A stretch of DNA of 33,661 bases from Succinivibrio sp. (GTDB lineage Bacteria > Pseudomonadota > Gammaproteobacteria > Enterobacterales > Succinivibrionaceae): contig JAFUGP010000091.1 of the NCBI GenBank assembly GCA_017469335.1, positions 1 to 33,661 of the forward strand, given 5' to 3'. How positions within the stretch are numbered: position 1 is the stretch's first letter; every line of letters begins with the position of its first letter. The notes beneath the pieces are model-generated. The model saw nothing but the letters and a program-made list of their open reading frames with translations, was not told the origin of the DNA and ran no database searches. Shown piece by piece: positions 7,835 to 16,571 of the stretch. A program made the position numbers and the translations under genes.

Positions 7835-8895
7835 GACTGTACTCCGAAATTCTCCGCGTAGCCGCTCTGGGCTCTTTGAAAATCATCCATGCGGCCGATA
7901 TCCAGCCAATACTCACGCAGCGGATAGACGGTGGTCTTCTCACCGCCTTCGATGAGCTCGTTGAACAGGGTGGGCATGTCCAGGTAGTGAGGCTCCTCCC
8001 GGCGCAGCTCTTTGATGACCTGCGGACTTAACATGTAGATCCCGGCATTGACCAGATAAGAGTAGGAGGGCTTTTCACTTAAGCCAGTGATCTTCTCACC
8101 GTCAAAATTAACCACCCCATAGGGTACCTGATAGGTGTACTCGCGTACTGCCATGGTGGCCAGGGCACCGGAGTTGTGATGGGTCTTGATGAAGTCCAGA
8201 AAGTCCATCTTGGTGAGCAGATCTCCGTTCATGATCAGCAGATCATCCTCCGGTTGCTCGGGCAGCAGTCCCAGTGCCCCTGCTGTGCCCAGAGGCTCCT
8301 TCTCTTCCACATAGCGGATGTTCACGCCGTACTGACTGCCGTCTTTCATGTAGTCGCGGATCATGTCCGCCATGTAGCGCACGCTCAGGTAGAAAGTGGA
8401 GAAGCCCACGTCGATGAGACTCTCCAAAATGGTTTCCAAGATAGGTTTGTTGCCTACCTTAAGCAGAGGCTTGGGGCAGGTCTCGGTGAGAGGGCGCAGA
8501 CGGGTGCCCAGACCGCCGCACATCAAAAGAGCGGCATTGCTCAGGCGTTCGGGGTAGAAGTCACGATCCAGACTCAGCACATCCAGCAGATGTCCCTGCT
8601 CATCGGTGATGGGCAGGACAATCTGCTTGCGCTGACGCATCAGGCGGATGAGATCGGAGCGCGGTGTATCTCTGGAGCCGGTCAGCGGAGCACTGTTCAT
8701 GATGGTGCCTACCGCGGTGGTCAGAGGTTTGCCGTCGATGAGCACGCGGCGCACATCACCGTCGGTGATGATCCCCAGCAGCTTGTTGTCCGCGTCGGTA
8801 ATAAGCGCCATACGGATGGCGCCCCGGTTGATATGGTCTAAAGTCTCACGCAGGGTCGCCTGAGGCGGCACTACCGCGGCATGCCAGTCTGTCAT
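7831..8895 (-). CDS. ptmE: PtmE-like nucleotidyltransferase with N-terminal CBS pair
   Basis: Residues 1-115 form two CBS motifs (ALITDADNKLLGIITDGDVR and IVLPITDEQGHLLDVLSL). From 120 on there is a sugar-1-phosphate nucleotidyltransferase domain with the signature GGLGTRLRPLT (127-137) and CPKPLLKVGNKPI. This CBS-plus-transferase layout is that of Campylobacter PtmE (Cj1329), which makes GDP-glucosamine from glucosamine-1-phosphate at the start of the GDP-linked legionaminate route. The domain layout is seen; the GDP specificity is inferred from it. The ribosome binding site is weak (ACGGAAT). The gene lies 40 bases after the NeuB-like gene and overlaps the next by four bases. The CBS pair may bind a nucleotide as an effector. 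Confidence 0.85.
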   Translation of the reverse strand: MTDWHAAVVPPQATLRETLDHINRGAIRMALITDADNKLLGIITDGDVRRVLIDGKPLTTAVGTIMNSAPLTGSRDTPRSDLIRLMRQRKQIVLPITDEQGHLLDVLSLDRDFYPERLSNAALLMCGGLGTRLRPLTETCPKPLLKVGNKPILETILESLIDVGFSTFYLSVRYMADMIRDYMKDGSQYGVNIRYVEEKEPLGTAGALGLLPEQPEDDLLIMNGDLLTKMDFLDFIKTHHNSGALATMAVREYTYQVPYGVVNFDGEKITGLSEKPSYSYLVNAGIYMLSPQVIKELRREEPHYLDMPTLFNELIEGGEKTTVYPLREYWLDIGRMDDFQRAQSGYAENFGVQS

Positions 8896-8935
8896 GGTTT
8901 ATTCCGTCACATTCATATACAAAAATAGGGCGCAG

Positions 8936-9955
8936 TCAGGGCAGGACAATGCCCTCGTCGGCGGCAAAATCACGTGGACTGATGCTGCCTAGCAGCTTAT
9001 GGTACTGAGTGGCGCTCAGACCGCTGGTCGAACGCTTGACGACTATGTTGTCTGCGTTGAAGATTTCGCCTGCGCTGATGGGGCAGGCGGCGACCAGTCG
9101 TTTTTCCACTACCTCACGGATCTCAAGCTCGGTAGCGGTCGGTCTTTTGATGCCGTCACCCAGCGCCTGCTCCAAGGCGCGGATCTCTTTTACCAGCTCT
9201 TTGAGTTCGTGAGGCTCGATACTGGCCTTATGGTCGGGACCGGGAAGTTTGCGGTCAAGTGTAAAGTGTTTTTCTATCACACAAGCACCTAAAGCCACGG
9301 CCGCCAGAGGGATCTGCAAACCTTCGGTATGATCAGAGTAGCCCACCGGGTAGCCAAAGGCGGTTTTTAATGTGAGCATGGCCTTTAAGTTCACATCCTG
9401 CGGCGGGCAGGGATAGCTGGTGGTGCAGTGCAGAAGTGTCAGATCGGTGCACCCGCTGCGCTCCAGCAGTCTGACGCCTGCCTCCACTTCGCCTAACGTG
9501 CTCATGCCGGTACTGAAAATCACGGGAAGATGAGAGCGACCTGCGGCCTCTAACAGCAGAAAATTGGTGACATCGGAGGAGCCTATTTTCAAAAAAGGCA
9601 CCTTTAGGTTAACGAGGAGGTCAAGACCCTTGGGATCGCAGGCAGTGGAGGCGAAGGTGATGCCAATGTCGTCACAATGAGCCTTAAGGGTGGCAAAGTC
9701 TTCATAGGGAAGCTGCAGGCGCCTTAGCATGTCCTGCTGACTTTCTGTTACACCTATGTTATCGCTCTGGTAGGCAGCTTCTGCTACGGAGGCAGTGGTT
9801 ACATCTTCAGCGCGAAAGGTCTGGAACTTCACAACGTCAGCGCCGGCCTCCCGGGCCGCGTCGCACAACTCCAAGGCCAGCTTGAGGGTGCCGTTGTGAT
9901 TGACACCGGCTTCGGCGATGATGAGAGTGTGAGGTGGGGTGAGTTTAGATTTCAT
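8936..9955 (-). CDS. legI: NeuB-family nonulosonate synthase (LegI-like)
   Basis: Condenses phosphoenolpyruvate with a six-carbon 2,4-diamino (or ManNAc-type) sugar to form a nine-carbon acid. IIAEAGVNHNGTL near the N-terminus and ADVVKFQTF are the NeuB barrel signatures. STGMSTLGEV, LLHCTTSYPCP and GYSDHT follow in the expected order, and the last 60 residues are the antifreeze-like SAF domain. The start at 9955 (MKSKLTPP, 339 residues) matches family length. A GTG at 9985 would add ten residues; neither has a good ribosome binding site. The neighbours LegB, LegC, LegF and PtmE point to a legionaminate-type product. A promoter candidate lies about 180 bases upstream. Confidence 0.88.
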   Translation of the reverse strand: MKSKLTPPHTLIIAEAGVNHNGTLKLALELCDAAREAGADVVKFQTFRAEDVTTASVAEAAYQSDNIGVTESQQDMLRRLQLPYEDFATLKAHCDDIGITFASTACDPKGLDLLVNLKVPFLKIGSSDVTNFLLLEAAGRSHLPVIFSTGMSTLGEVEAGVRLLERSGCTDLTLLHCTTSYPCPPQDVNLKAMLTLKTAFGYPVGYSDHTEGLQIPLAAVALGACVIEKHFTLDRKLPGPDHKASIEPHELKELVKEIRALEQALGDGIKRPTATELEIREVVEKRLVAACPISAGEIFNADNIVVKRSTSGLSATQYHKLLGSISPRDFAADEGIVLP

Positions 9956-10133
9956 GGTTTGGTATTTTTTCGTTTTAAATTCCACGAGTACTATGGCGCA
10001 GGATCTGAGTACGACACCGCAGCCTTAAATGAACTGCATATCGGCAACCTGATAAAAAGCACAGAATCCTGCACTGTTTGATCTGACAGCAGATCCGGGC
10101 ACGATACGGCAGGATCTTCAGCAAATTTTGGTA

Positions 10134-10163
10134 ATTATAGACCAAAGGGGGGCAGGTATTTAA
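10134..10163 (-). promoter_or_regulatory. Candidate promoter for the neuB-to-legC gene run
   Basis: On the minus strand TATAAT (10139-10134) stands 18 bases downstream of TTAAAT (10163-10158), in the 424-base gap 9956-10379 between the Maf-like gene and the NeuB gene. The spacer contains six Cs (10147-10152), so slippage could alter its length. The rest of this gap shows no gene that I can support. Confidence 0.4.
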
Positions 10164-10379
10164 GAGTGAGTCTCATTTGTGCCGCAGAATATGGGCTCAG
10201 AGGCGGCATAAAGAGCACCGTCATTAGAGGCAGTGCGACCACGCAATGAGATGGCATTAATGCTCAGGCTTAATTGCGACTGATCGAACTGTTGCTCTAT
10301 GCCTCACCCGGATGCCTGCCGCAGTTGAAATGTTGTATACCTTGTACCGGACTTGATGCCTCATCATGCTTTCGATTGC

Positions 10380-12701
10380 CTATTTGTAGCGTTTTTCGAA
10401 GGTCTTCTGCGGGTCATCGTAATCCTTATTGGTCAGGGACAGCAGAGCAGGGAGATCCGGGGCAGGCGAATCCGGGTGATCGAACCCCACTTTGCCGTGC
10501 AGCTTGGTGCGGGCGATATCGCCGCAGATAAAATCCGGCAGCAGACTATAGAGTTGTGCGGCATCTTCCAAAAAGTAAGTCCAGCGTTTTATGATGCGCG
10601 ATGCCCGTGACATGCCGGCCTGGGGATCTTCCTCACCATAGAGCGCATACTCAGCGCAGAGAAAAATACTTTCGGCGGTACCGCGCAACATTATACCCAT
10701 GAAGGTGGGAACAGACTGCGGTAGCGGCTGGCGCAAACCGTTTAAAATTTCAATGGTCAGGCTCATGCGGCGTACATATTCAACCCGCTCAGAAAGAGGC
10801 TTGGTCCACAGTGAGATAAGATAGGTACACAATGAAGAGAAAGTGTTGTGGTTGAGAGTCTTGAGCAGGTTGGTGCGGTCGAGATCGAGTCTGATGAGCA
10901 TGCGCTCTCGAAAGAAGCGTATGAGTTCGCTCTTGTGGACGGTGCTGTGGCGCTTTTTCAGTCTGGAGGCCAGCGCAGAGCTGCGTAACGGAATGGCACC
11001 ACGCATCAGGGCTCCGTCGGAACAGTTGTGAAACTTCTGGTTTTGAGCGTTGCCCTGAGCGATTTCATATTCGAGATTGTGACGGCCCAATTTGAAAATG
11101 CCTCCCAACTCAAATTTGCCGCCGAAATTTCCCTTGACGGTTTCATCGAAGGTGTACTGACGATCCTCGTCGGCATCGCGTTGTTCATAGAGTGTGGAGT
11201 AACTGGAATGGATCTGGCCGCCTATGGGTTTGCCGTAGTCCATGCCGAATAAATAGACGTTTTTGAATTTGAGCGCCACTGAGGCGGCTACACCCAGATT
11301 ACCCACAGTGGGATTCATCACACCTATCTGTCGGACGAGAGAGCTTTGAGCGTCGCAATCACGCAACATCCAGTAGCCTGCCTCGTTGGACTTGCCGAAG
11401 AGTGCCGTGGTGTCAAAGAACTTAAGCAAGTCAGGATGCGCCACGTCGGAGGCAATGAGGATCAAGGATCGGACGAAATCCCGATCGGGGATCAGTGAAA
11501 CGAAACTGGCCTGATCTGGTGTGCGCTCGGTGACGGCAAAAAAATCGGGTTTTATGCCGGCATGGTAGAGGGTATCTAAGGCGCTGCCGCAGGCCACGAT
11601 GACGAGTTCATCCTGATATTTGCGTAAAAATGGGAGATCGCGGTCGAGAGAGGGGCCGTTGCCGATGAGGCATAAAGGGAGATCGAGAAAGGATTGCGGC
11701 AGATCGAGATCGCTGCGGATAAATTTGTGACCATTCTCGATAGCATGACACAGATGAGAGATACCGAACAGCTGATCGTCATAGAAGCCCAGTCCATCGC
11801 AGATGTATCCGAAGTTTTGGCGTAATTGCTCGACTACCTCATCGGCTGCCTTGCTATGGTAATGCTGTAAAAACCAGTGACTGCCGGCCAGAAAACGGCC
11901 GTGCTGCCAAAATTGCGCCTGCAGGTTTTCATACATATCTGCAGCTTCAAGACCCACCTGCAGACAGACATTGCAGCCCCTGCCGTTGATTTTATCGAGC
12001 AGGATCTTCCAATCGATGCAGTACAGGGAGGCAAAGAAAAAATCCATTTCGGGCTCAAGCAAGATGAGCAAAGAGCAGGAGAGGCGTTCCGACAGATGTT
12101 CCAAGACGTAACCTAAGCCCAGTCCGGCCACGATGACGGCGGGAACCTCGTGTAACTGTTCGGCGCTGAGCGCGTCTGTTGCGTGCTCCTGATTGATATT
12201 GCATGCCTCGTTTAAATAACGCAGGTGGATCTGCCCTAAGTGGTCATCGGAGCCGGCAAAACGTATGCGTCCCACACTCAGGCTCAGGGTGCTTTCAAGT
12301 TGCTTGAGGCAAAACTCGCGAGGGGATGCGGCGTGGTAGAACACCTCGCCGGTATCAGCACCGGATTTACTGACACAGAGATTGAGCTCGCCGTTCTCGC
12401 CACTGAACAACACCAGATCATGCTTGGGACGGTAGTCTTTTGCCGAGTTGTAGATATCGGGGGAGAATTGTTGAAGTGCCTCCAAATTACGCTCGAAAAG
12501 GGTATTGGCACGGGAGAGCAGATCAAGACCATCGGGGGCGAAATTACTTAACTCGCCGATCTCCTGTTTGGTCAGGAGACCTGGTTTGAGCACCAGTTCA
12601 AGAAAGCGTTCCGATACACCGTATTCTGCCGACTGCTTTGATAAATCAGAAGTTAGATGGGGGGGGGTAGAAGGTTTATTAATGGTGTTTTTCTTTTTCA
12701 T
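10380..12701 (-). CDS. maf: Maf/DUF115 (MAF_flag10) flagellin glycosyltransferase-like protein, phase-variable, ON
   Basis: A 773-residue protein with the domain found in Campylobacter and Helicobacter motility-associated factors and in MptE-like proteins. LCLIGNGPSLDRDL (343-356) is the hallmark, followed by VIVACGSALDTLYHAGIKPD. A preceding domain (about 186-330) carries VAGLGLGYVLEHL. Maf proteins transfer nonulosonates to flagellin serine/threonine residues; here the gene lies inside a nonulosonate cluster, supporting that role. Codons 12-15 contain a C9 tract (12659-12667) in frame with the full ORF, so the gene is ON. One or two bases gained or lost would truncate the product after about 20 residues. 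No flagellin gene is in view, so the acceptor is inferred. Confidence 0.83.
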   Translation of the reverse strand: MKKKNTINKPSTPPHLTSDLSKQSAEYGVSERFLELVLKPGLLTKQEIGELSNFAPDGLDLLSRANTLFERNLEALQQFSPDIYNSAKDYRPKHDLVLFSGENGELNLCVSKSGADTGEVFYHAASPREFCLKQLESTLSLSVGRIRFAGSDDHLGQIHLRYLNEACNINQEHATDALSAEQLHEVPAVIVAGLGLGYVLEHLSERLSCSLLILLEPEMDFFFASLYCIDWKILLDKINGRGCNVCLQVGLEAADMYENLQAQFWQHGRFLAGSHWFLQHYHSKAADEVVEQLRQNFGYICDGLGFYDDQLFGISHLCHAIENGHKFIRSDLDLPQSFLDLPLCLIGNGPSLDRDLPFLRKYQDELVIVACGSALDTLYHAGIKPDFFAVTERTPDQASFVSLIPDRDFVRSLILIASDVAHPDLLKFFDTTALFGKSNEAGYWMLRDCDAQSSLVRQIGVMNPTVGNLGVAASVALKFKNVYLFGMDYGKPIGGQIHSSYSTLYEQRDADEDRQYTFDETVKGNFGGKFELGGIFKLGRHNLEYEIAQGNAQNQKFHNCSDGALMRGAIPLRSSALASRLKKRHSTVHKSELIRFFRERMLIRLDLDRTNLLKTLNHNTFSSLCTYLISLWTKPLSERVEYVRRMSLTIEILNGLRQPLPQSVPTFMGIMLRGTAESIFLCAEYALYGEEDPQAGMSRASRIIKRWTYFLEDAAQLYSLLPDFICGDIARTKLHGKVGFDHPDSPAPDLPALLSLTNKDYDDPQKTFEKRYK
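12659..12667 (-). repeat. C9 contingency tract near the 5' end of the maf-like gene
   Basis: Nine Cs on the coding strand encode part of S-T-P-P-H at residues 11-15. The present length keeps the 773-codon frame open. Maf genes in Campylobacter are known to vary phase through such tracts. Confidence 0.85.
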
Positions 12702-13062
12702 TACAAGATATTTCTGTTAGAAACCGGACTATAAAATCTCCGATACAGAACACAAGTGCGGGAAGGAACTGTAAAATGACGGTACCCGGCTTGGAACTGA
12801 TCAGAAATTGATGACAAAACTCCGGCATAACTCGGCTTGTTCAAATCAGGGGCAACGACATTCATAAAAAATACTGCAGTCCCAGATGTTCAGTACTCGC
12901 TCCATCATAAACAGTCACCGCTGAGTGAGGCTTACAGGCAGATTTGGCGTTCCGATACACCGAAATACCGATACTGCCCGGACATGCTCATGACGATATT
13001 ATAGACGTTGCGTTCTGTCTGTGTGATCAGTCTTCAGGAGATTTTGCAGGGCAACCCATCAT
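12702..13062 (-). other. Intergenic region between ligase and maf-like gene
   Basis: No gene seen in 361 bases. On the minus strand TTGTGT followed after 16 bases by TATAGT, just upstream of the maf-like start, is a weak promoter candidate. A 16-bp sequence, GCGTTCCGATACACCG, occurs at 12947-12962 and again inside the maf-like gene at 12606-12621. This may be a trace of a local duplication. Confidence 0.4.
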
Positions 13063-14403
13063 CTAAGCCTTACGCATTTTCTTGAAGCGCTCACCAGTCA
13101 TTAGGTGATCGACCAACTCAATTTTCTGAGGAACTTTAAAGTGTTCCAGTTTGCCTTTGCAGAACAGGCGCAGTCTTTGTTTGAATGCGCTGACGCTTTC
13201 GGGGGAGGAGAGTTTTACCCGTGCTGTGACAATCTCACCTAACATCGGGTTTGCCTGCGCTCTTACGGCTACGTCCTCCACCCCTGGCATCAGTTGGATG
13301 ACACTTTCCACTTCAACCGGAAAGACCTTCTGGCCGCCCACATTGATCATCTCCGATCTTCTGCCTAAGATCTTGAGATACTCGCCGTCAACAAGTACTT
13401 CGTCTCCGGTCTTGAACCAACCGTCGGCGGTAAACGGGTTGGGGGCGTTGAGGTACCCTAACATGGCAGATCGCGCTTTAATCTCCAAAAGACCATCAAC
13501 TACCCTGGTGGAAAAATCCTCGCCGCCAATTTTCACCCACAGTGAGTCAGATGAGCGTGATTTAGAACGCATGATGCCGATCTCCGACAGGCCGTAGGTT
13601 TGCTGCAGTTTGGTTTCGGGCAGAATTTCATGCAGGCGTCGTAAGGTGCTCTCGGGCATGGGCTCAGTGCCGTAGGTAATTAACTTGAGACTGGCAAGAT
13701 CATGTCTGCGGTAGGCTTCGCTCAAGAGCAGCAGGTTGAGAAAACTTGGTGAGGTTGGCAGTGCTTCGACGTGATAGCGTTCAATAACATCACACACACT
13801 GTCGGGCTGACGGGCTTGCAAGGTGATAAGACACCCGGTATTTGACAGTACGTACAACAAGGTGTTGATGCCGCCGATGTGGTCAAAGAGCAGAAAAGAG
13901 AGCATGCGCAGGCAGTGCCGCCGGGTCTTGAACTTTTCAAGCAGAGGCAGAAAATCGTGCAACGCTGCTTTGCTTTTGCCGGTGGACCCCGAAGAAAACA
14001 GTATCAATCCTGGCTTATGTTCCTGTTTGAGTTTGAGCAGCAGTTCATGGTTTACTTGGCGTTCCTCATGTTTGAAGGTCAACGAGTCATCTGCGTCAAT
14101 GGTAATTGAAGCCTCCACCTGGGCAATCTGCTTGAACTCTTCACTTTTGTGTGCCACGCTCTTTGTCAGCGGTACGATGATGCAGTCAAGCTCGATTAGA
14201 GCCAGCAACAGTGCTGCCGCATGCGGGGAAAAATCAGCTTCGATGCTCACCACCAGAGGCGAGGCGATCTTAGCTTTGAGCAATTTAAGATCACCTTCAA
14301 ACAGGCCCAGCAGATCGGCATAGGTGTAACTGTGATCCTGCCAGATCACGGCTGTATCGTCGGTATGTTCTTTAAATCTTTCCAGAAAATAGTCTATGTG
14401 CAT
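13063..14403 (-). CDS. AMP-forming acyl/amino-acid-CoA-synthetase-like ligase
   Basis: A 446-residue ANL-superfamily adenylating enzyme that activates a carboxylic acid as acyl-AMP. The phosphate loop is SSGSTGKSKA (137-146), the A5 motif is QTYGLSEIG, and the A7/A8 motifs are WFKTGDEV and GRRSEMINVGGQKVFP. The start is set at 14403 (MHIDYFL) because it lies two bases after the TAG of the SDR gene and has GGGGGAG upstream; a reading from 14424 overlaps that gene needlessly. The C-terminus reads LMTGERFKKMRKA and lacks the exact T-G-K of the catalytic A10 lysine, although other lysines are nearby. With the ACP two genes upstream it probably loads an acyl or hydroxyacyl group for the glycan. 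Substrate unknown. Confidence 0.82.
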   Translation of the reverse strand: MHIDYFLERFKEHTDDTAVIWQDHSYTYADLLGLFEGDLKLLKAKIASPLVVSIEADFSPHAAALLLALIELDCIIVPLTKSVAHKSEEFKQIAQVEASITIDADDSLTFKHEERQVNHELLLKLKQEHKPGLILFSSGSTGKSKAALHDFLPLLEKFKTRRHCLRMLSFLLFDHIGGINTLLYVLSNTGCLITLQARQPDSVCDVIERYHVEALPTSPSFLNLLLLSEAYRRHDLASLKLITYGTEPMPESTLRRLHEILPETKLQQTYGLSEIGIMRSKSRSSDSLWVKIGGEDFSTRVVDGLLEIKARSAMLGYLNAPNPFTADGWFKTGDEVLVDGEYLKILGRRSEMINVGGQKVFPVEVESVIQLMPGVEDVAVRAQANPMLGEIVTARVKLSSPESVSAFKQRLRLFCKGKLEHFKVPQKIELVDHLMTGERFKKMRKA

Positions 14404-14405
14404 GG

Positions 14406-15119
14406 CTATACTCCCCCCAGACAAATGGTCTGTCCGGTGACAAAGTCGCTTTTATTCTGCAGAAAAAAGTCAATGACGTTTATGACGTCTTCAAAGGTGC
14501 CGTAACGTCTGATCGCCTGGCGTGCAATCAGCAGGTTTAATTTTTCCTCAGGAACACCACGGAGCAGAGCCGTTTTGATCGGGGTTGGGGCTACGGCATT
14601 GACAGTGATGCCGAAAGCGGCAAATTCCCGCGCCAAGATCTCTGTTAGGCTGACTACTGCGGCCTTGGAGGCGGCATAGGCAGCCTCGCCTTCAAGTTTC
14701 AAAGGTACAGCTACGGTGGCGAAATTGATGATGCGACCTGATTGGTGCAGTCTCATGATCCGGGCCGCTTCGCGACAGAACAGAAAAGTGCTGAGGGTAT
14801 TGACCGCGAAGATCTCCTTTACCTTGTCAAAAGGTGTCAGCAGCGCATGGTTCATAGACGCTATGCCAGCGTTGTTAATAAGCGCATCCAGGCGGCCATA
14901 CTTCTGCTTGATGACGGCAAAAATCTTCCGAGTCTGTGTTTCATCGCGCACATCAAGACAAAAATGAGTGTAATTGTCAGTGGCAGCGGTGGTGTCCAAC
15001 CATTGAGGCTCACTGCGGCTGCAACCTACCACTTTAAAACCACGGCTCAGAAAGGTCCTGGCCAATGACTCGCCGATGCCGCGGCTGGTACCGGTGATCA
15101 GTATGACCTGCTCATTCAT
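14406..15119 (-). CDS. Short-chain dehydrogenase/reductase, FabG/PtmA-like
   Basis: A 237-residue classical SDR: TGTSRGIG cofactor motif near the N-terminus, INNAGIAS, and the catalytic Tyr-Lys in AAYAASKAA. The residue 13 before the tyrosine, normally serine, is threonine (NFATVAV). The end TGQTICLGGV is FabG-like. Start at 15119 (MNEQVILITG) overlaps the ACP stop (ATGAATGA); an ATG at 15125 is also in frame. The gene lies between ACP and ligase, two bases from the latter. Two readings are open: reduction of an ACP-bound 3-oxoacyl group for an N-hydroxyacyl sugar, or a PtmA-like amino-sugar step. I favour the first because of the ACP next door. Confidence 0.82.
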   Translation of the reverse strand: MNEQVILITGTSRGIGESLARTFLSRGFKVVGCSRSEPQWLDTTAATDNYTHFCLDVRDETQTRKIFAVIKQKYGRLDALINNAGIASMNHALLTPFDKVKEIFAVNTLSTFLFCREAARIMRLHQSGRIINFATVAVPLKLEGEAAYAASKAAVVSLTEILAREFAAFGITVNAVAPTPIKTALLRGVPEEKLNLLIARQAIRRYGTFEDVINVIDFFLQNKSDFVTGQTICLGGV

Positions 15120-15414
15120 GTGCAATATCGTCCAATTGCGCCGTGATGTAGCCTGCCAGACTCCCTACGGTACGAAAGGGGCTTTTCTGCTGCGACATGG
15201 CGCTGGCATCTGTTAGCAGGACTGTTTTGCCAAATTGATCATTGATCAACTGCTCTATGTCCAATATTAGGCTGACGAAAGTGACCGAATCAAGTTCGCT
15301 CTCCGGACCATACAATGCGCTGTCGGCTCCGGCACTTAAGTCCAAAGGAGTGTCCAGAGTATGGTTGAATTCTTCTATGTAGGCTACAATGGCGTCGAGA
15401 ACTTCTTTGTTCAT
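15112..15414 (-). CDS. Acyl carrier protein
   Basis: A 100-residue acidic protein with the phosphopantetheine attachment motif ELDSVTFVSLI; Ser43 is the predicted modified serine. The residues after the serine (V-T-F) differ from the usual DSL of fatty-acid ACPs, and a Gly/Pro/Glu-containing loop precedes it. This is a specialised ACP rather than housekeeping AcpP. Its stop overlaps the SDR start, and the ligase follows, so the three form an acyl-loading module. Campylobacter flagellin glycosylation loci also contain small ACPs and adenylating enzymes, which supports the assignment by context. Confidence 0.82.
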   Translation of the reverse strand: MNKEVLDAIVAYIEEFNHTLDTPLDLSAGADSALYGPESELDSVTFVSLILDIEQLINDQFGKTVLLTDASAMSQQKSPFRTVGSLAGYITAQLDDIAHE

Positions 15415-15445
15415 GGTGTGTTCACGCTCCTGTGAATCTTGCTAT

Positions 15446-16072
15446 TTAACTTTTCCTGAAACTGACAAAACGCTCAGGGGCGCCCACTGCCTGAACATTC
15501 TCCGGGAGAGAACGGTTTACCACAGCTCCGGAGGCTACACTGGTACCACGACCGATGGTGTGTCCCTGCAATATTTGGGCACCGGCGCCGATGAAGCAAC
15601 TTATGCCGATATTGGCATTGCCGGAGATGTTTACTCCGGGATTAACTGTGACAAAACTGCCCAAAACCGCATCGTGACCCACTGTGCAGTCCATATTGAT
15701 GATCACAAAATCACCCAGGGTAATGTTGACCGTCAATACTGTGCCCGCACAGATGATGTTGCCCTGCCCCATAACCATCTCATCTGAGCAGATCACAGAT
15801 GGATCAAGGAGGTTGGGAAAGCTTACGTTGGGATTTTGGCGGTATCGCTCGTAAAGTCTTGTTCTGAGAACGGGATCGGCAATAGCTATGACTACTGAGA
15901 GTTGATCCTTGCAGTTGATGATGAAGTCATCATTGCCAATTACCTGTAAGGCGTCATTTGTGTCGATAAAGCCCAGAAAATTCCAGAGCGGTTGAGATGC
16001 GTTGAGGCGATCCACCAACCATTTAACCTCCCGCGCCAGACCACCATACCCAGCAATAACGAGATTATTCAT
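15446..16072 (-). CDS. PglD/NeuD-like hexapeptide-repeat sugar acyltransferase
   Basis: A 208-residue protein with an N-terminal Rossmann-like sugar-nucleotide domain (LVIAGYGGLAREV) and a C-terminal left-handed beta-helix of hexapeptide repeats (from about residue 95, for example GDFVIINMDCTVGH). The histidine in CTVGHDAVLG (about residue 133) is the conserved catalytic base of PglD. It would acylate the 4-amino group of a sugar nucleotide. The start at 16072 is preferred over 16084 because GAGG lies 6 bases upstream. It begins the minus-strand glycan cluster, 31 bases before the ACP gene. A short-chain acyl-ACP donor rather than acetyl-CoA is possible and fits the neighbours, but is inferred. 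Confidence 0.83.
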   Translation of the reverse strand: MNNLVIAGYGGLAREVKWLVDRLNASQPLWNFLGFIDTNDALQVIGNDDFIINCKDQLSVVIAIADPVLRTRLYERYRQNPNVSFPNLLDPSVICSDEMVMGQGNIICAGTVLTVNITLGDFVIINMDCTVGHDAVLGSFVTVNPGVNISGNANIGISCFIGAGAQILQGHTIGRGTSVASGAVVNRSLPENVQAVGAPERFVSFRKS

Positions 16073-16571
16073 ATTTATCCTCATAAATTAGACTGACTAA
16101 TATCATTGTGATTAGTATTTGTGGCTAGGTTAGATATAATGTCTGTATCTATACCATGTGACATATCAGGATGATAAGAGTTTAAAGCCTGGACAAAAAC
16201 GACAGCCAAGTCTATAAGGCCGTGTAATGAAAAAGTGAGAGAAAACGAACCGAGATTTAAGAAATGTATGATGGAGCTAACTGAGGTTATGTTAAACTTA
16301 AGAATGAGAAAATTGCGATGTTTTAAAAAGCCATGTGCAAAAGATGAAGGAGTGCTCCTAAGATTCTTCGCTAGAAGGTTAACTACAGTAAAAAGGCTGT
16401 ACCCCCCCCCGTCATGCTAGATTTATTGAACCTTGATATATTTATCATAACATCCTTACTTCTAGGAATAGCAGGTCATATGTAATGTCATGGTTTATCC
16501 TTCAACCACAAGGCAATGATAAGCCACCTTGCTGAGATGTTCAAGATTCTTGCGCGCATGTGCGCATAAAC
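16073..16571. other. Intergenic region between glycan cluster and rep gene
   Basis: No supported gene; small ORFs lack good ribosome binding sites and family features. ACTAAT/ATTAGT (16096-16101 and 16111-16116) form a 6-bp inverted repeat just upstream of the acyltransferase start and could be an operator. A C9 tract lies at 16402-16410. TGCGC/GCGCA near 16553 could form a weak hairpin after the rep gene. Confidence 0.4.
16402..16410. repeat. Homopolymeric C9/G9 tract (orphan)
   Basis: Nine Cs between ACAGTAAAAAGGCTGTA and GTCATG. On the minus strand an ATG lies directly before the G9 run, but all three frames give only short or unrecognisable peptides. No gene can be assigned to it. Confidence 0.8.

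Noticed and set aside
16235..16420. 61-residue plus-strand ORF ending at the C9 tract
   Set aside because: No ribosome binding site and no family features; the tract alone does not make it a contingency gene.
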